Shown: positions 1 through 11,260, counted from the first letter of the stretch. The stretch is 64,000 bases of DNA from Isoetes taiwanensis (GCA_021234155.1 JAJEKV010000044.1:12668123-12732122); one strand, 5' to 3'. A program made the numbers and translations. The notes: generated from the sequence alone by a model not told the origin.

Positions 1-417
1 CAACCTATGTATGCCATAACATGAAAAATCCCCTACATCATCATGGCGCATCTTCCATATTGAATTTTCTTAGAATAACTTTTTTTCCAAGAAACGTTCA
101 ACTGTGCATGCCCTTAATGAAACTGATCTAATGGTCAAAAAGTTAATGCTGCAAATGGCCGTGATTCCATGCTAGGCTTAAGGTTTAGGTTCGTTGCAGT
201 TTTAGGTGCGTGTGGTGTAGACAGTAGTTGCATGCATGTGTATCACCTACATGTTTCTAAGTAAAGCCCATCAACTCATGCGTGTGTATCATCTATATAT
301 TTCAAAGTAAAGCTGAACAATGCTAAGCATCGTTATTACTGCACACTTTTCTCATTGTGGTTGAAACATGTATAGGCTTCCAACTTATGCCCAGCAACGC
401 TGGGCACCGTTACTAGT
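1..417 (+). mobile_element. Helitron 3' end (element A)
   Basis: A 17-nt perfect hairpin GCCCAGCAACGCTGGGC at 389-405 (7-bp arms, AAC loop) is followed 7 nt later by CTAG and then T (413-417). A short GC hairpin about 10 nt before CTRR at an A/T insertion site is the defining 3' end of Helitrons. The element lies to the left and its 5' end is outside the window. Three more copies of the same terminus occur further on. No Rep/helicase coding is visible here, so it is probably non-autonomous; the remaining 1-388 shows only AT-rich sequence. Confidence 0.7.
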
Positions 418-653
418 TGGAATATATTCTTGTTTGCTTGTGTTTATAATTGCGGCTTGAGTACATGAATTGTGTTGCACACGTTTAGTGGTGCAACACG
501 TTTATAGTCACACTTTACATGATAATAATAATAATAATAATAATTCCATTAAAATGTCACGTAGAGACCCTTAGGTCCATGTGACAGCCAATACAATGGA
601 ACTGTATATGAATAAAGTACCTCAAAAGTTTTGAATAAACAGCCATTAAAATA

Positions 654-3600
654 TTAGTCAAACTCCCCAATTGCTTCCAAAATGCTCATATTATGATATA
701 ATTCCATAGTGTCTTCCCTCTCTTTAATGATCGCTTGTATGTACCTGGCCAAAGCGGGCGGTGGCATGCACAATAGCTCTGCAAGTGTGATGTTCCCAAT
801 ACCAAATCTATCCCGTATATGCTCATATGCTGGGCATTCCAATAAATGCATGTTGTTCCGTCTCCACTTGTGGCAAAGAAATACAACACGGACATAATCG
901 GCTCTCCCTTGGAATTCCTTTCCATCTTCCGACCTCAATCTCAAGGTGGTGAGAACTGAGCCGAAGTTTGGATATTTGTTTCCTCAAATTTCTGCTAATC
1001 TCTGAGTGCATGTATCCTTGCACCTCATAAGCCTCCAACTTGTTTATTTCATTTTTATAGAACTGTTTTTTCACATCAATACTTGGCCTAATCCTCCACA
1101 ACTCTTCCAAGACTTGTTTTTGTACCAAATCACTTACTTCGGAAGGTGTACCTGGCCAATTATGTGATGATATGCCCCATCGAGCAGCCCACTGAAGTAT
1201 CTGGTGATACCACCCCTTTTGTGATGTTTCTTTCAATGCACGTAAGGGAAACCACTCTGCTTCAAGTTCCTTCGTCCTATTCACATAATTTATTGTCCAT
1301 ATAAGTGCCTCTGCTTCAAAAAGGGAGCATACCTACTTCAGCTAGCATCATAGAATATGATGTTTGGATTTTTACTCCAAGCTCTTCTAGTAGAAAACGC
1401 TTTTGCACCCGTTCAACCTGTTTCCACATCTTTTGTGACAGCCCCGGTCCCCATGTTTAATGGCAGCCATAAAGGGCAACTGTCCTAACTTGTGCATTAA
1501 ACAAAAGCTTTCAAAACTTCCAATGCCATATGTTAGCTTGTCTACAGAGGTTTAGCATGGCATACAAAGCTCTGAAACCACCTGTAACCCGCTTCTCCAT
1601 AGCTATTCTCCACTTATAATCATTGGTTACTTCAATTCCAAGGTATTTGTACTGAGTAAAGTTTCAATCTCACACCCATCTACAATGAATGGTTTAGCAG
1701 CAGCCCGAGACCCAATGATCATAACTTTTGATTTGGCGTGATTAATCCTCATGTCTCTAGATATACAAAATGCATATAACTTATCCAGAAGATTTTGCAA
1801 GCCTGCTGGACTCTTTAAAACTAGAACTATATCATCTGCATACAAAAGGAGGTGGATTACATAACCTTGAAGATCAGCCCCAACATCTCCTTGACAAAGC
1901 CAAATTTTCAATTCGTCAATGTAAATCCCAAACAAGGTTGGAGAGCAAGGACAACCCTGTTTTACTCCAACGGTGCTGATGACTTGTTCAGATGAGGGAA
2001 AAGAGAGTTGAACCAAAACTTTTTCATATAGACAAGCAACTGCCATTCGTAAATCCACAGGGACCCCAATGTGTTCCAATCTATCAGCTAGCTTTTTCCG
2101 GTTAACACGGTCAAAAGCTTTACACACCTCTCATTTCCGGGGCCTTTGCCTCCTTCCATAATAGCCCTCAGAATCACCAGGTGATCCGTGGTAGAATACT
2201 TAGGCCTAAAGCCCGCTTGACAATGTGCTCTAGCTTTATTGGTGTCCAACCAAGCACTTAATTTATGTTCAAGCATAGAAGCAAAGAGTTTAGCCAAAAA
2301 ACTGCTCACTAGAATTGTGCGGTAGTTTTTAATATTGTCTTTGTCTCCCGATTTATAAATCAGAAAACTCTACTTACGCACCAAGCGTCTGGAAACTTAA
2401 CTTTGAGCAGCACTTTGTTACATAATTCAGCAAGCTTTTCATGCATTACTGAGCCTCCCCATTTAAAGAATGCTACCAAACCATGCAAATCATTTGCCTT
2501 ACCATTATGCATTGATTGGAGGGCCTCTATGATGTCTGAAATCTCAAACATGGGCTGAATATCAGCTGTAATCAAAGGCATTTGTGGGCAGTTTGGGATG
2601 TTATACAAGTCTTCAACGTACTCCAACAAGTCATTCGATGAAAAATCTCCCATTTGTGGAGGAGATATCTTGACTCGTTGCCAAAATTTCTTGGAGGATT
2701 TAGACCTGACCTCCTTAAACATCTCATCATTTTGTGATTTGAGCCATAAACGCTTCTTTTGCCTTACTAACTGCTTATAAGATTTGAGAGCCTCTTCCTA
2801 GCTGCAATCTTATAATGTTTTTTAGCAAGCCTGCACTCTTCGTCAAACCACTTCTTGCATGGGCCAAATTTGCGCCCCGTAGAAACACCAAAGACCCGTC
2901 TTGCCACTGACAAAGCAATAGAAGATAAAGTATCATTGTACGCAACTGAGTCTTGAGGCCAATCTGCATTCTTGAGCTCAGAAGTAACCTCTTTCCTGGA
3001 AATATGAGCAAGCTCATAATTGGTTTTCACCCGAGCAGTTTTTTCTTTGGTCTTATGAAGTTTTTGCACTTTAACTTTAAATTGTACGAAGAGTGGTGCA
3101 TGGTCAGAGTCTGTCTCTCTTTCTAGCACTTGAAAGTCATCAATCAAATTAACATGTTTACGGTTGCCCCAAAAGAATGTCAACCACACTATTACTCGCG
3201 TGGTTGATAGCATGTGTACCGCTAGATTCGGAAAAGCTTTCAGCCCATTACAAACTATCATCTCAAATGTGTTTGATAAGCCCAAGGACATGCCTACCCA
3301 TGGTATTTGAGGCAATGTCTCTTTGATTTCCGGGCCCAAAGTGCATCATTAGTTTTCTCCAGCCATAGACTATTATCAGAATACATTATTGCTTGATCCT
3401 CTCCCATCCGGCCATTCAGATCACTTAGGATATATACTGCTCCTTTGTTTTGAAACTCCAGGATATCCCTGTAGATGTGCATGAAAGGATCAGCTGAACT
3501 TAGCTCAGGATGAGCATATATTTTTGAGGGATAAGGCTGCGAGGATGCAAAGTACGCAATTGTAATGTGGATAGGCACATCTCCTTTTATTTCAAGCCAC

Positions 3601-3867
3601 ATAAACCGATTATGCATGCTTTTTTCCCACAATCGCACATTTTTGGCGATCTCATGTTTGGCATAGCAAGTTTATTCCACCCCAATAGCGTGTACTATTG
3701 CCTTTCTCATTCCATCTTGGAATCTAAGATGCTAAAACTTGGTATGTTTAGTAATCAGGTGTATCATATTCCCATGTTTCCACTAAACATAGAATGTCAC
3801 CGATAGCAAAACAGTGCTCATTGCTCGGGATCTTATTCTCTGTCAATCCATGTATATTCCACATCAT
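654..3867 (-). pseudogene. LINE ORF2 (endonuclease-RT), frameshifted
   Basis: Encodes the endonuclease/reverse transcriptase that nicks target DNA and primes cDNA synthesis. The N-terminus near 3867 reads MMWNIHG and then LVETW with the catalytic Glu, as in APE-type endonucleases. SDLNGRMGE (about 3440-3410) and SDHAPL (about 3100) are the later APE motifs. RT follows: an upstream thumb/finger block with NGKAND (2722-2360), AGFRPKYSTTDH (about 2195), CKAFDRVNR (2127-2100), GVKQGCPCSPTLFG and the catalytic YADD (1842-1831). The C-terminus (1284-654) has RLCPCC and CHKWRRNNMHLLECPAY, a CCHC-like finger. Frames change near 3300, 2770, 2350, 2130, 1620 and 900, so no single protein can be made. 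Confidence 0.85.
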
Positions 3868-4053
3868 ACACCTAAGGGTCAGCTTTCCTAGTAAGCCTTT
3901 GTTGCCCTTTTCTTGTTACGATCTTATTTCCTCTTAAGAAAGTCGTTTTCCCTTCATCCCTTAGTTTTCGCACTTCTTCCAAAGTAGTTTCTTCCTTTTT
4001 TTCTTCTTTGGAATGTTAAGTCTTCATTTAACCATATTTGTTGGCCTTTCAAA

Positions 4054-4742
4054 TTACTCGCTGAACATAATAGCATTGCGTGCTTCCAATGAATTGAATT
4101 TCAAGATGATGGGTCTGTTTCTGCCTTCTATCTTCTTGCCTACGCTAGAACAGTACCTTAATCCAGGATCATGGAGATGCATAGTTTCATTGAAAATTTG
4201 TTCTACCAGATTCTTTGAGCCCCGACAGTTTTATTTTTGCTGCACGAATTGCCCTCTCTTCTTGTTCTTCTGCTTGCTTTTGCCAGCAATTTACTTGTTG
4301 TTCAAATGAAGCTGATACCTGTGAAAGCTTATGGGACAAAGCATGGAGCTGGGGGACATTTTTGCGCCAGCCAAACACCCCCTAAGCACCTAATGCTGAA
4401 AATTTTACTTATTTTTATCTTTTTTTCTATAACTCCGATGAAGCTGAAATTTTGTATTCGAAGGCGTAATATGAATGTGTTTCAGGGAAAAATATCAAAA
4501 AAATAAAAGAATTTTTTTTTTTCAAAAATACAAAGAAAATAGCCCCAAAAAGCACCCACTAAACACCATGTGTCGCTGACACAAAAAGTGTCCCACACCT
4601 CCATGCTTTGACCCTTATCAACTACTTGGATTTGGTATTCTTGATGCAAACCTTTTGTCTGCTGCAGCGCAGACACTTGTTCCCTAAGTTCCTGATTCTG
4701 AATTGTTAACTGTTTATTTTGTTCCAAACTCTCATATGACAC
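4054..4742 (-). pseudogene. LINE ORF1 (coiled coil + RRM-like), interrupted
   Basis: ORF1 proteins of LINEs bind the element RNA. The upstream part (4742-4614) is a heptad-like coiled coil rich in Q, E and L. It continues after the inserted MITE from 4332 with KLSQVSASFEQQVNCW and an E/A/K-rich stretch. One extra base near 4215 shifts the frame; after it comes LVEQIFNETM, then VGKKIEGRNRPIILKF and LEARNAIMFSE before a TAA at 4056-4054. That pattern resembles the RRM-like (Transposase_22) part of vertebrate-type L1 ORF1 rather than the zinc-knuckle ORF1 usual in flowering-plant L1s. Family assignment is by pattern only. Confidence 0.6.
4333..4613. mobile_element. MITE inserted in LINE ORF1
   Basis: A 281-bp AT-rich element with imperfect ~35-bp terminal inverted repeats: GGGACAAAGCATGGAG at the left, and GGTCAAAGCATGGAG as the reverse complement of the right end. 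It is flanked by the direct repeat CTTAT (4328-4332 and 4614-4618), or TTA if the family is Tourist-like. Inside the inverted repeats sit two similar 17-nt blocks in direct orientation (CACCCCCTAAGCACC and CACCCACTAAACACC). Removing the element with one CTTAT joins the flanking LINE ORF1 codons in frame. No coding capacity. Confidence 0.8.
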
Positions 4743-4824
4743 ATATGATACATGACTTGTTGTTAAATTACCATGAGATTCCCCTCATTCATGTTTTATC
4801 AAAGTGAAAATATATAACCCATCC

Positions 4825-5185
4825 ATCGCAGTGATGGCCTAATGGTAAATCCACTGGTTATGGGTGATCCCCAGCCAGGATCAAAACCCATTAACTAGCA
4901 TCGGGGGTAAAAATGTCCATTGCATTGGCAGTCTAGTGGTCAAGCCATTGGTTATGGGGCAACCCCCTATCCTGGTAGAAACCCAATGACTACCATCGAT
5001 GGTGAAAAAAAAAAAAAGAGAGCCGAAAAGAAATGAGAAAATTCAAAAATATTGCAGTATCCCTTTGCTTTGCGGACGCCATTGATTATGGGGAACCCCC
5101 AACCAGGCTCAAAACCCACTGACTACCATCGGATGGTAGGAAAAAAAAAAGTTGAAAAGAAATCAAAACATTCGAGCATTGCAAA
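4825..5185 (+). repeat. three tandem tRNA-derived SINE-like units
   Basis: Three related units of about 90-140 bp start near 4825, 4916 and 5060. Unit 1 has a near-consensus A box TGGCCTAATGG (4835-4845) and a B-box-like GGATCAAAACC (4878-4888), 43 bp apart start to start, as in tRNA promoters. Unit 2 keeps CTAGTGG and GGTAGAAACCC, unit 3 only the B-box part. Each shares GGTTATGGG or GATTATGGGG, AACCCA, ACTA and CATCG and ends in an A-rich tail (a run of A's near 5005-5017 and 5141-5151). No intact tRNA fold was found, so these are SINE relics rather than tRNA genes. Confidence 0.55.
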
Positions 5186-5249
5186 CAAAGTGGGAATCTC
5201 ATGGTCATCAAAAACAGCTTTTATGTATCATATGGGAACATGAACATAA

Positions 5250-5272
5250 GGCAATATTGTGGGTTCAAATCC
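5250..5272 (+). promoter_or_regulatory. isolated tRNA T-arm / pol III B box
   Basis: GTGGGTTCAAATCCCAC has a perfect B-box (GGTTCAAATCC) inside a paired 5-bp stem, like the T-arm of plant tRNA-Leu. No acceptor stem or clear A box could be found upstream, so it is most likely part of a decayed SINE rather than a tRNA gene. Confidence 0.35.
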
Positions 5273-5699
5273 CACATGTTCTTAGACTAACACATTGTCT
5301 AGCAACTGAAGACATGCGGATTGCGAAAGAGAAGTGTTTATACCGGCCTTAATCTATTTAGAAAAAATGTACCTACAAGTATAGTTAGAGCCATTAGATA
5401 TTGATAGCACTAATTTGAAATATTCATCTGAAGTATTATGAGTGCATTTCGAATCTCTTAAATCCTTCACATCCTTTCGGCATTATGCATGTATAGCATT
5501 ATTAAATGTTTGATGTGAATTGGGATTTGAACGAGCAAGGCCACTGCAATCAATTTCTTGTATATAATTAAAGTAGTTCCAAAATGTGTTTCTATGTTCT
5601 TGAGTTTATAAAGTATAAATTTATAACTTAAACGACCCTCCCTTTAATTTAATCAATGTGACTAAAAAAAAGGAAGTGAAATAGTTGAGTCGTGAACTG

Positions 5700-6150
5700 A
5701 TGTAGGGGCTGACTCAAGGACTGATGCATGAGATGCCGCTATAACCAACTCAAAGACTGCCTTCTATCCTGACATTAGAACCGATTCTAATTGTGACATA
5801 TTGACTGACTCTAATTCTAACGCTACAGATACTCATTCTGACGCTACTTCTGACCCTCAAACTGATGCTAAGCTGCCTAAATTCTAACTCTAATTATGAT
5901 GATAGAGTCGAGTCCAGTTCTAACATTATGAATGACTCTAATTGTGACTATACTGACTCTGATTGTGACGGTCGAGTTAACTCTAATTCTAACACTATGG
6001 TTAACGCTAATATTGAATCTAATGCTAATGGTAAAAATGTCTTTGATTCTAACGCTATCGTTGACTCTAATTCTAACAATATGGTTGACTCTAATGTTAA
6101 CTCTAATGCTTATGCTAGAGTTGTCTCTAATTCTAACACTACGGGTTGAC
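5700..6150. repeat. degenerate TCTAAY-type short repeat
   Basis: The plus strand is a run of near-copies of GACTCTAAT, TCTAAC and GCTAAT with a 3/6-base rhythm. It leaves an open frame of Asn/Ser/Asp-rich low-complexity protein (5865-6149) and an Ile/Arg/Val-rich one on the opposite strand. Both frames come from the repeat itself and are not taken as genes. The motif is not the plant telomere repeat. Confidence 0.6.
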
Positions 6151-6330
6151 TCTAATCGTAACTCTATGTTTCTTTTGTCGCTAACCCGGCGTTTAAACGA
6201 CATAGCTTAAAGTCAGTTGTAGCATCAGCCATAGTCTCAGTTTAAGAATTTTTTTTTCTATTTGTTTTTGTCTAAATTTATAGCTAAGGCCTGACTCTAA
6301 AACTGACTCTAATATCCTCTTCCTCTTGTA

Positions 6331-6669
6331 ATGATGCAATTTCAACCAAAGTGGTTTTCAAGAGGCCTATGTCTGATTCGTTTGGGGAGAGCTATGGTGG
6401 ATTTCTTCAATTATGGGGGATTTGTTTTCGAGGAAGAATTGGATGGGCTTTTCGTTGCCAAAATTAGAAGCTTCCTTGACAAAGAACATGCTCGGCCTCT
6501 TCGTCTTGTTCTGGTTATGTTAACTCTAGAAATATTAGTTACTCTTTTGCTTCCGATCCAAGTGTTGATCGAGAAGCTTTGCTTAAACAAATGGATCCAT
6601 GGTTTCTACTTAAAACTTACACTAAAGAGAACATTGTGGCATCGTAATAACAACAAAAGAATAGAATAG
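6331..6669 (+). other. unrecognised open stretch next to LINE end
   Basis: An open frame of 112 codons beginning with ATG at 6331. The last 5 codons run into the (AATAG)n tail of the neighbouring LINE, so the end is not native. A second frame reading SYSFASDPSVDREALLKQMD and WFLLKTYTKENIVA (about 6535-6645) looks at least as protein-like. This suggests a frameshifted coding relic into which the LINE inserted. No family recognised. Confidence 0.25.
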
Positions 6670-9600
6670 AATAGAATATGATTTTATAGATCCCACGAGG
6701 AGACCAAAGCGGCCTATGGGATCCAAGTACAAAAGAGAGCAAAGAGGGTATTACTACCGAGATTAAAAAAACCCCGCCAGAAGGGTTTTCGGGAAAAACC
6801 TTAGTAGCAATAAGGATCGACATCTTGCATAGTTATATACATAATCACAAGTACATTTGAGGTTAATGTCGGATAGGGGGCATAAGCGAAGTCCAGTATC
6901 TATTACCTCAGGTCTGATCCCAACAAGCCTACGGTAGGTGCTCGTTAGCTCATGCAAGGCACGATGGGGCATAACTAGCAGAAAGCATCACAGGCGGATA
7001 TGCTTTCGTCTGCCTTGAGCCCGGAGGGCGTGACTTTCATCCTCAATGGCCACTGTTGGCGGCAGCGGCGGACTCTGTCCTCCGCGCTGCTCCCGAGAAT
7101 CCATCTCCTGTCTCAATGCGGAGGTGGTGTGCACCCATCGCGAATGGAAGCAATCACCACAAGCTTTTTCATGGGTAGATGGGTGCGCGGTAGTGGTGTG
7201 GGCCCTCGTGAGCATGGGATTAACTTGCAACGTCGATAATTTGCCACCTTGACATGTGCGGGGGCCTCTGCATCCCCAAAGCTTGGCCATGAAGCAAGCA
7301 TCAAATCTTGCTTCAAGGGCGCCGCATTCCTTCGGTGTATGCAGCGGGTCCACATCATTATTACTGCACATTCCATAGAGAACCAGGCTTGCTTGTCTTT
7401 CCGGCTGAGGCTTTTGAGTGGCTGCCAAGGGTCCATCGCCCTTTGCCAAAGCAAGGTTGGGCAGCGGGCTTCATCCATAGCCACCACCTTCGGAAGTAAA
7501 TAATGTGACGTTCAGTAGCGACCCTCTGCAGAATGGAAGGAAGCTTTGTCTCTTGGAGCAAGATCCGATATGGGACCGTGGATTTCCTCGGTGCCGGGCC
7601 AAGAAATACCCGTACTGCTCTAGATCATTCAAGTGGTGAGGGATATCAACGGCCCCTACACTTCTGCCCCATAGAGGAGGACCGGTTCAACCAAGGCCAC
7701 GAACAAGTGTGCTGGTGACCCCATGCATCTGGCTACGCCTTCAGGATTTGTTTTGCATTGCATCGGGGCTTTCGACTGCGGTGACCCGTAACGATGGATG
7801 CATCCGGTGTGTGGTAGTAGAAAACTCAATGCCCAAATACTTATAGGCCCGAGCCACCTCCACTACGCCTTTGGTAAGTGAATGAGGGGAAGGCGTGGGT
7901 CTTAGGGATGATGGGACCCAGCAACACCCCTTGTCTTGGCCAAGTTAACTCTCATGTCGGTGAATTGGCGAGAAAGTGTCCAAAAGCATCTAGGTGGCGT
8001 TGCATGTCCTCACGGGGGTATATCGCGGCAGGTCAACATCATCGGACATATATATGAGTTCGCGGATTATGTGGTGCATCAATCGAAAGCTCCAGGTGCT
8101 TTCGGCTAGCCATTCTTCTACGGTCAATGTACAAAGGCGTCGAGGGGCCGAGGGATAGAGGGCGTAGCCACAGCGCACCCAATGCTACTAACAATGGGCT
8201 CCGTGATTGTGAGGCAGCCCAGGAGCAAGCCTGCGATAGTCGTATATAGCATACGCAGAAGTCGGGGGTCCCTAGGCAGTCTCAATCTATCCCCAACTTA
8301 TCCCGAGGCATCTGTGTCAAAAGCCTGCGAAATCCACAAAACAAGAAGTCAGTTTTTGGCGCCGATTCCGACTATCCTCTATGAGTGTTCGCAGAGTGAA
8401 GATATGGTCAATAGTAGAATGCCGGGGAAGGCTTTTGGCGCGTCGAGCGAGCACTTCTCCATCCTCTGCCCAAAGTGTCAATCGCGCTCAAGAATCACCG
8501 GCAAGCAACTTGGCAAAGCGCGGAACTAACCATAATGGTGCGATGGTTGGCTGGGTGGGGGGTCCCCGCTTTGTATATGGGCACAACTCTACCGTAGTCC
8601 AGTCGCGGGGGATCGGCGGCATGGATGCTTTTCAGAGTAGGGAACCGCCAAGATGCGGGTGGCGGTTGATTCGATAGGTAGATCAGAGTTATCGAGGCCT
8701 CTTTCAAGTAGGTTTAGCATTCATTCTTAGCTATAGGACGACCCCTACTGACCTAAGAATGATAGACACTAACAAAGGAACCTAACCATGTATGATTAGG
8801 TAGATTAGAATAGATGTATTCTATTTTTTTTCGGTTATTTGTGATGATGTTTTTGACATTCTATCGCCACTCTTGTGTATTGGGAAGGGGGTAGAGACCG
8901 AGCCCAAAGTAGTTTATGATCATAGTTTTAGCCCATTAATTCCCAATTGTCGCGGCATGCATAAGAGCACTTTGGTACGTGGGGGTGAGCTAGACTAGGC
9001 AGTGACAAAGGAAGGGCTTGTCGATCCACCAGTTGATCCCTGCGGTGTAGCGGCAGTAGGGAAACATTGTGGGCTAGGCCTAATACCACAGCCTTTGCGT
9101 GCTTGGCGGGGGTATGGGCTCGACACCTCTTCTTGGTGATCGTCATCTTCTAGGGGTTCAAGTCATTATCTGGCGGTGGCTCTCTAGCTGCGCTGTGGCA
9201 TGAACCTTACGGAGGAAGTGATCTCCTCACCTAAAGGAGGGCTGGGGAGATGCAACCCTTGATAGTAGCCCCTTTGGCTATGAACCCGGCGAGGGACTCA
9301 CGGTCGGGCTCCAATACTTTTGACCCTATCACGCAAAGTATGCGGGGAGGGCGGATGGAGTGGACTACCCAGCGACCATGTTTCTATGCAGCCAAATCCA
9401 TTTGCCATGAATTAACATGCGCATTGTTATCCAGGAGACCCAAGCCGTCCGGTCTTTCCCCAAGAGTACGGGCACGGGTAGGATTTCCCATGTTATGTTG
9501 ATGTCTGATGATGTGTTGTTGCGGCCTTGCGATATGGTGGACCACCCTTGAGGTGGGTATGTTATTGTTGATTGATGTCATGTGCTCATGTGTGTTTTGC

Positions 9601-9750
9601 GCTTTTGGCGGCTAGATCGATCAGGAGGCCGGGATGAATGAGCGTCCATTCTTCCCGTCGGGTTCTTAACCACCAGCAAAAGAGCAGATGTTAGGTGGGC
9701 GACCTCATGTCGGCGGCAGATCTTGGTTTGAGGATGATCTCCGGTTTGTA
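6657..9750 (-). mobile_element. second LINE copy, heavily decayed
   Basis: A minus-strand non-LTR element in a block visibly richer in G+C than its surroundings. The reading frame shifts constantly, but RT pieces are clear: GRVVPIYKAG followed by PHPANHRTIMVSSAL (about 8600-8525), DHIFTLRTLIEDSRNRRQ and VDFA..AFDT (about 8410-8310), and VEEWLAESTWSFRLMHH then LIYMSDDVDL, an altered YADD catalytic box (about 8130-8030). Endonuclease-like sequence GLLDNNAHVNSWQMDLA lies near 9450-9390. The 3' end has a hairpin (6689-6723) and an (ATTCT)n tail (6657-6680). It cannot encode an active protein. Confidence 0.75.
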
Positions 9751-9831
9751 TCTGATCGGGGCATCGTTATAGAATTTGGGGCAAATCCCAAATTGGGCTC
9801 TCCTATTCGCGTCGATATTGGGCGTCTTTGT

Positions 9832-10071
9832 CTAATCTTTGTCGGCGTTGGGCTTCGTTTTACGTAGCGGCATGTTGTAGCTTTCTTTTTTTTTGTAATA
9901 CTCTCTTTGTTTTAATAATCGAGCTTCACGATCCTGAGCTATCTCTGCAGCACGCTTCTCCCTAGACTTGGTTCTTGCAGCTGCAAGCCTGCTTTCTCGA
10001 TCATCTGTCATCCCAATTATAGCCAAAGAGAATGTTAAAGTTCTATGGCTTGTTGTTCTTCCATATTCCAT
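9832..10071 (-). pseudogene. basic Arg/Glu-rich fragment, Helitron-protein-like
   Basis: A 79-codon open frame with repeated basic-acidic blocks (RESRLAAARTKSREKRAAE, then DREARLLKQREYYKKK). Similar RxxR/QREYxR repeats are known to me from the N-terminal part of plant and animal Helitron-associated proteins ahead of the Helitron-like N domain. No Rep or helicase motifs follow. The match is compositional, so the assignment is tentative; it may simply be a charged low-complexity relic. Confidence 0.3.
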
Positions 10072-10104
10072 GAGTGGTTTTTAAGCCTAGGCAAAGGTGG
10101 AAAG

Positions 10105-10195
10105 GCATCGTAAAAGGTTCGTAAAAGGTTGGTTAAAAGTTGGCCAAAAGGTTGGTAAAAGGTTCGTAAAAGATTGGTAAAAGGTTGGCCTCGCC
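10105..10195. repeat. AAAAGGTTGGT minisatellite
   Basis: About eight degenerate copies of an 11-nt unit, variants of AAAAGGTTGGT / AAAAGGTTCGT, in direct tandem. Confidence 0.7.
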
Positions 10196-10389
10196 ATAAA
10201 GAAAAAGGTCTTTTTTTGCCCTCCGCCGTTTATTTTTCTTTGTAGCCTTCGTAGCCTTTTTTTCCTTTGACGTGCAACGTTGGTATTATTTTGTGGCCCT
10301 TTTTGTTTGACTTCCAACCTTGGTGTAATTTTTGTTACATTTTGGTTCCTTTGGTTGAAAAACGGGATTTGTGCCTTCACCTAACGAAA

Positions 10390-11260
10390 TAATTGCAATT
10401 GTAACAACAATTACATAGCGCTAAAAAAGTTGACTTTTAATCTCTAGTTGTCAGAGACCAGAGGGTAATGAAAAACTGGACTTTATTCTCTAGGCATCTC
10501 TAGCTCTGACCTGATTTTTGCAGCTCCCTTCAATCCCATCTTTGAAAGTTTCCATGCTTCATTAATCTCTAACTCCGGCAGCTGCCATGATTTTAAACGT
10601 TTCTACTGCCAAATTCATTGGCAATAAAGAGATATGGACCATAAAGAACACTGCAATTTGGCATTTCATTTAATTGTAAAGAGAGCATTTCCTTTTCCAT
10701 CCATCTTATATCAAGCAGCTTAAACAACTTTAATCCTTAAGCAATGGCATGTTATTTATTCTGCACATGGCTACAAAATTCCATTACTCTGGCATAGGTT
10801 TAATCAGACTAATTATGGAATGCCTAGAGAATCTAAAATAGAGCCTAGAGCATGAAACCCCATGAAACAACATATAAACTTTGGCCCTGAAACAACTAAA
10901 GTTATTTATACAGTCATTATTGATGCAGATAGTAACTATTGTTAGAAAATGTAAATGTTAATAATGAATAGATCTAAACTTGCATTAGCACAAAGCTGAC
11001 CTGTGTTTTTTGTAAACGTGAAGTAACATCGAGTTCAAAGTCCCTTTGTTTCAATGGTTTTCTTTGAGCAGGTGAGCCTTTGGCTACAATTATTACAGTT
11101 CAGAACATAAGACTCCAGCATCCCTAAGACTCCAACTTTTGAAATGGACCCAAACATTGCCCTCCCATGTCATGAATGCTATGGCACAAACAACCTGTAG
11201 AAGATCAGGAGACGTGTGTTCAAAGTTTATGAAATAAGGTTTGTGCACAAAACAGCTATT
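10390..11260. other. unassigned AT-rich sequence
   Basis: No open frame of note, no recognisable repeat and no RNA gene seen. Confidence 0.5.

Larger units (their letters stand above)
518..4790 (-). mobile_element. LINE retrotransposon (LINE-1 copy, two ORFs)
   Basis: A minus-strand non-LTR retrotransposon. Reading 5' to 3' on the minus strand: ORF1 (coiled coil plus RRM-like part), an AP endonuclease, a reverse transcriptase with YADD, a C-terminal cysteine/histidine region, a short 3' UTR with a hairpin (556-585), and a (TTA)n tail (521-544). The order is that of L1-type LINEs and the ~4.3 kb (including an inserted MITE) is a little short for a full one. Several small frameshifts break both ORFs, so this copy should be dead. 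The 5' boundary is uncertain; it is set just before the tRNA-like units that begin near 4825. Confidence 0.85.

Noticed and set aside
4835-4900. possible tRNA gene
   Set aside because: A and B boxes are only near-consensus and no acceptor stem or anticodon arm folds; fits a SINE relic.
5865-6149. Asn/Ser-rich open frame of 94 codons
   Set aside because: Produced by the TCTAAY repeat; the other strand is open too, so no evidence of a gene.
7000-7503. several overlapping frames on both strands
   Set aside because: GC-rich decayed LINE 3' part; long open frames there are expected and show no clear domain.
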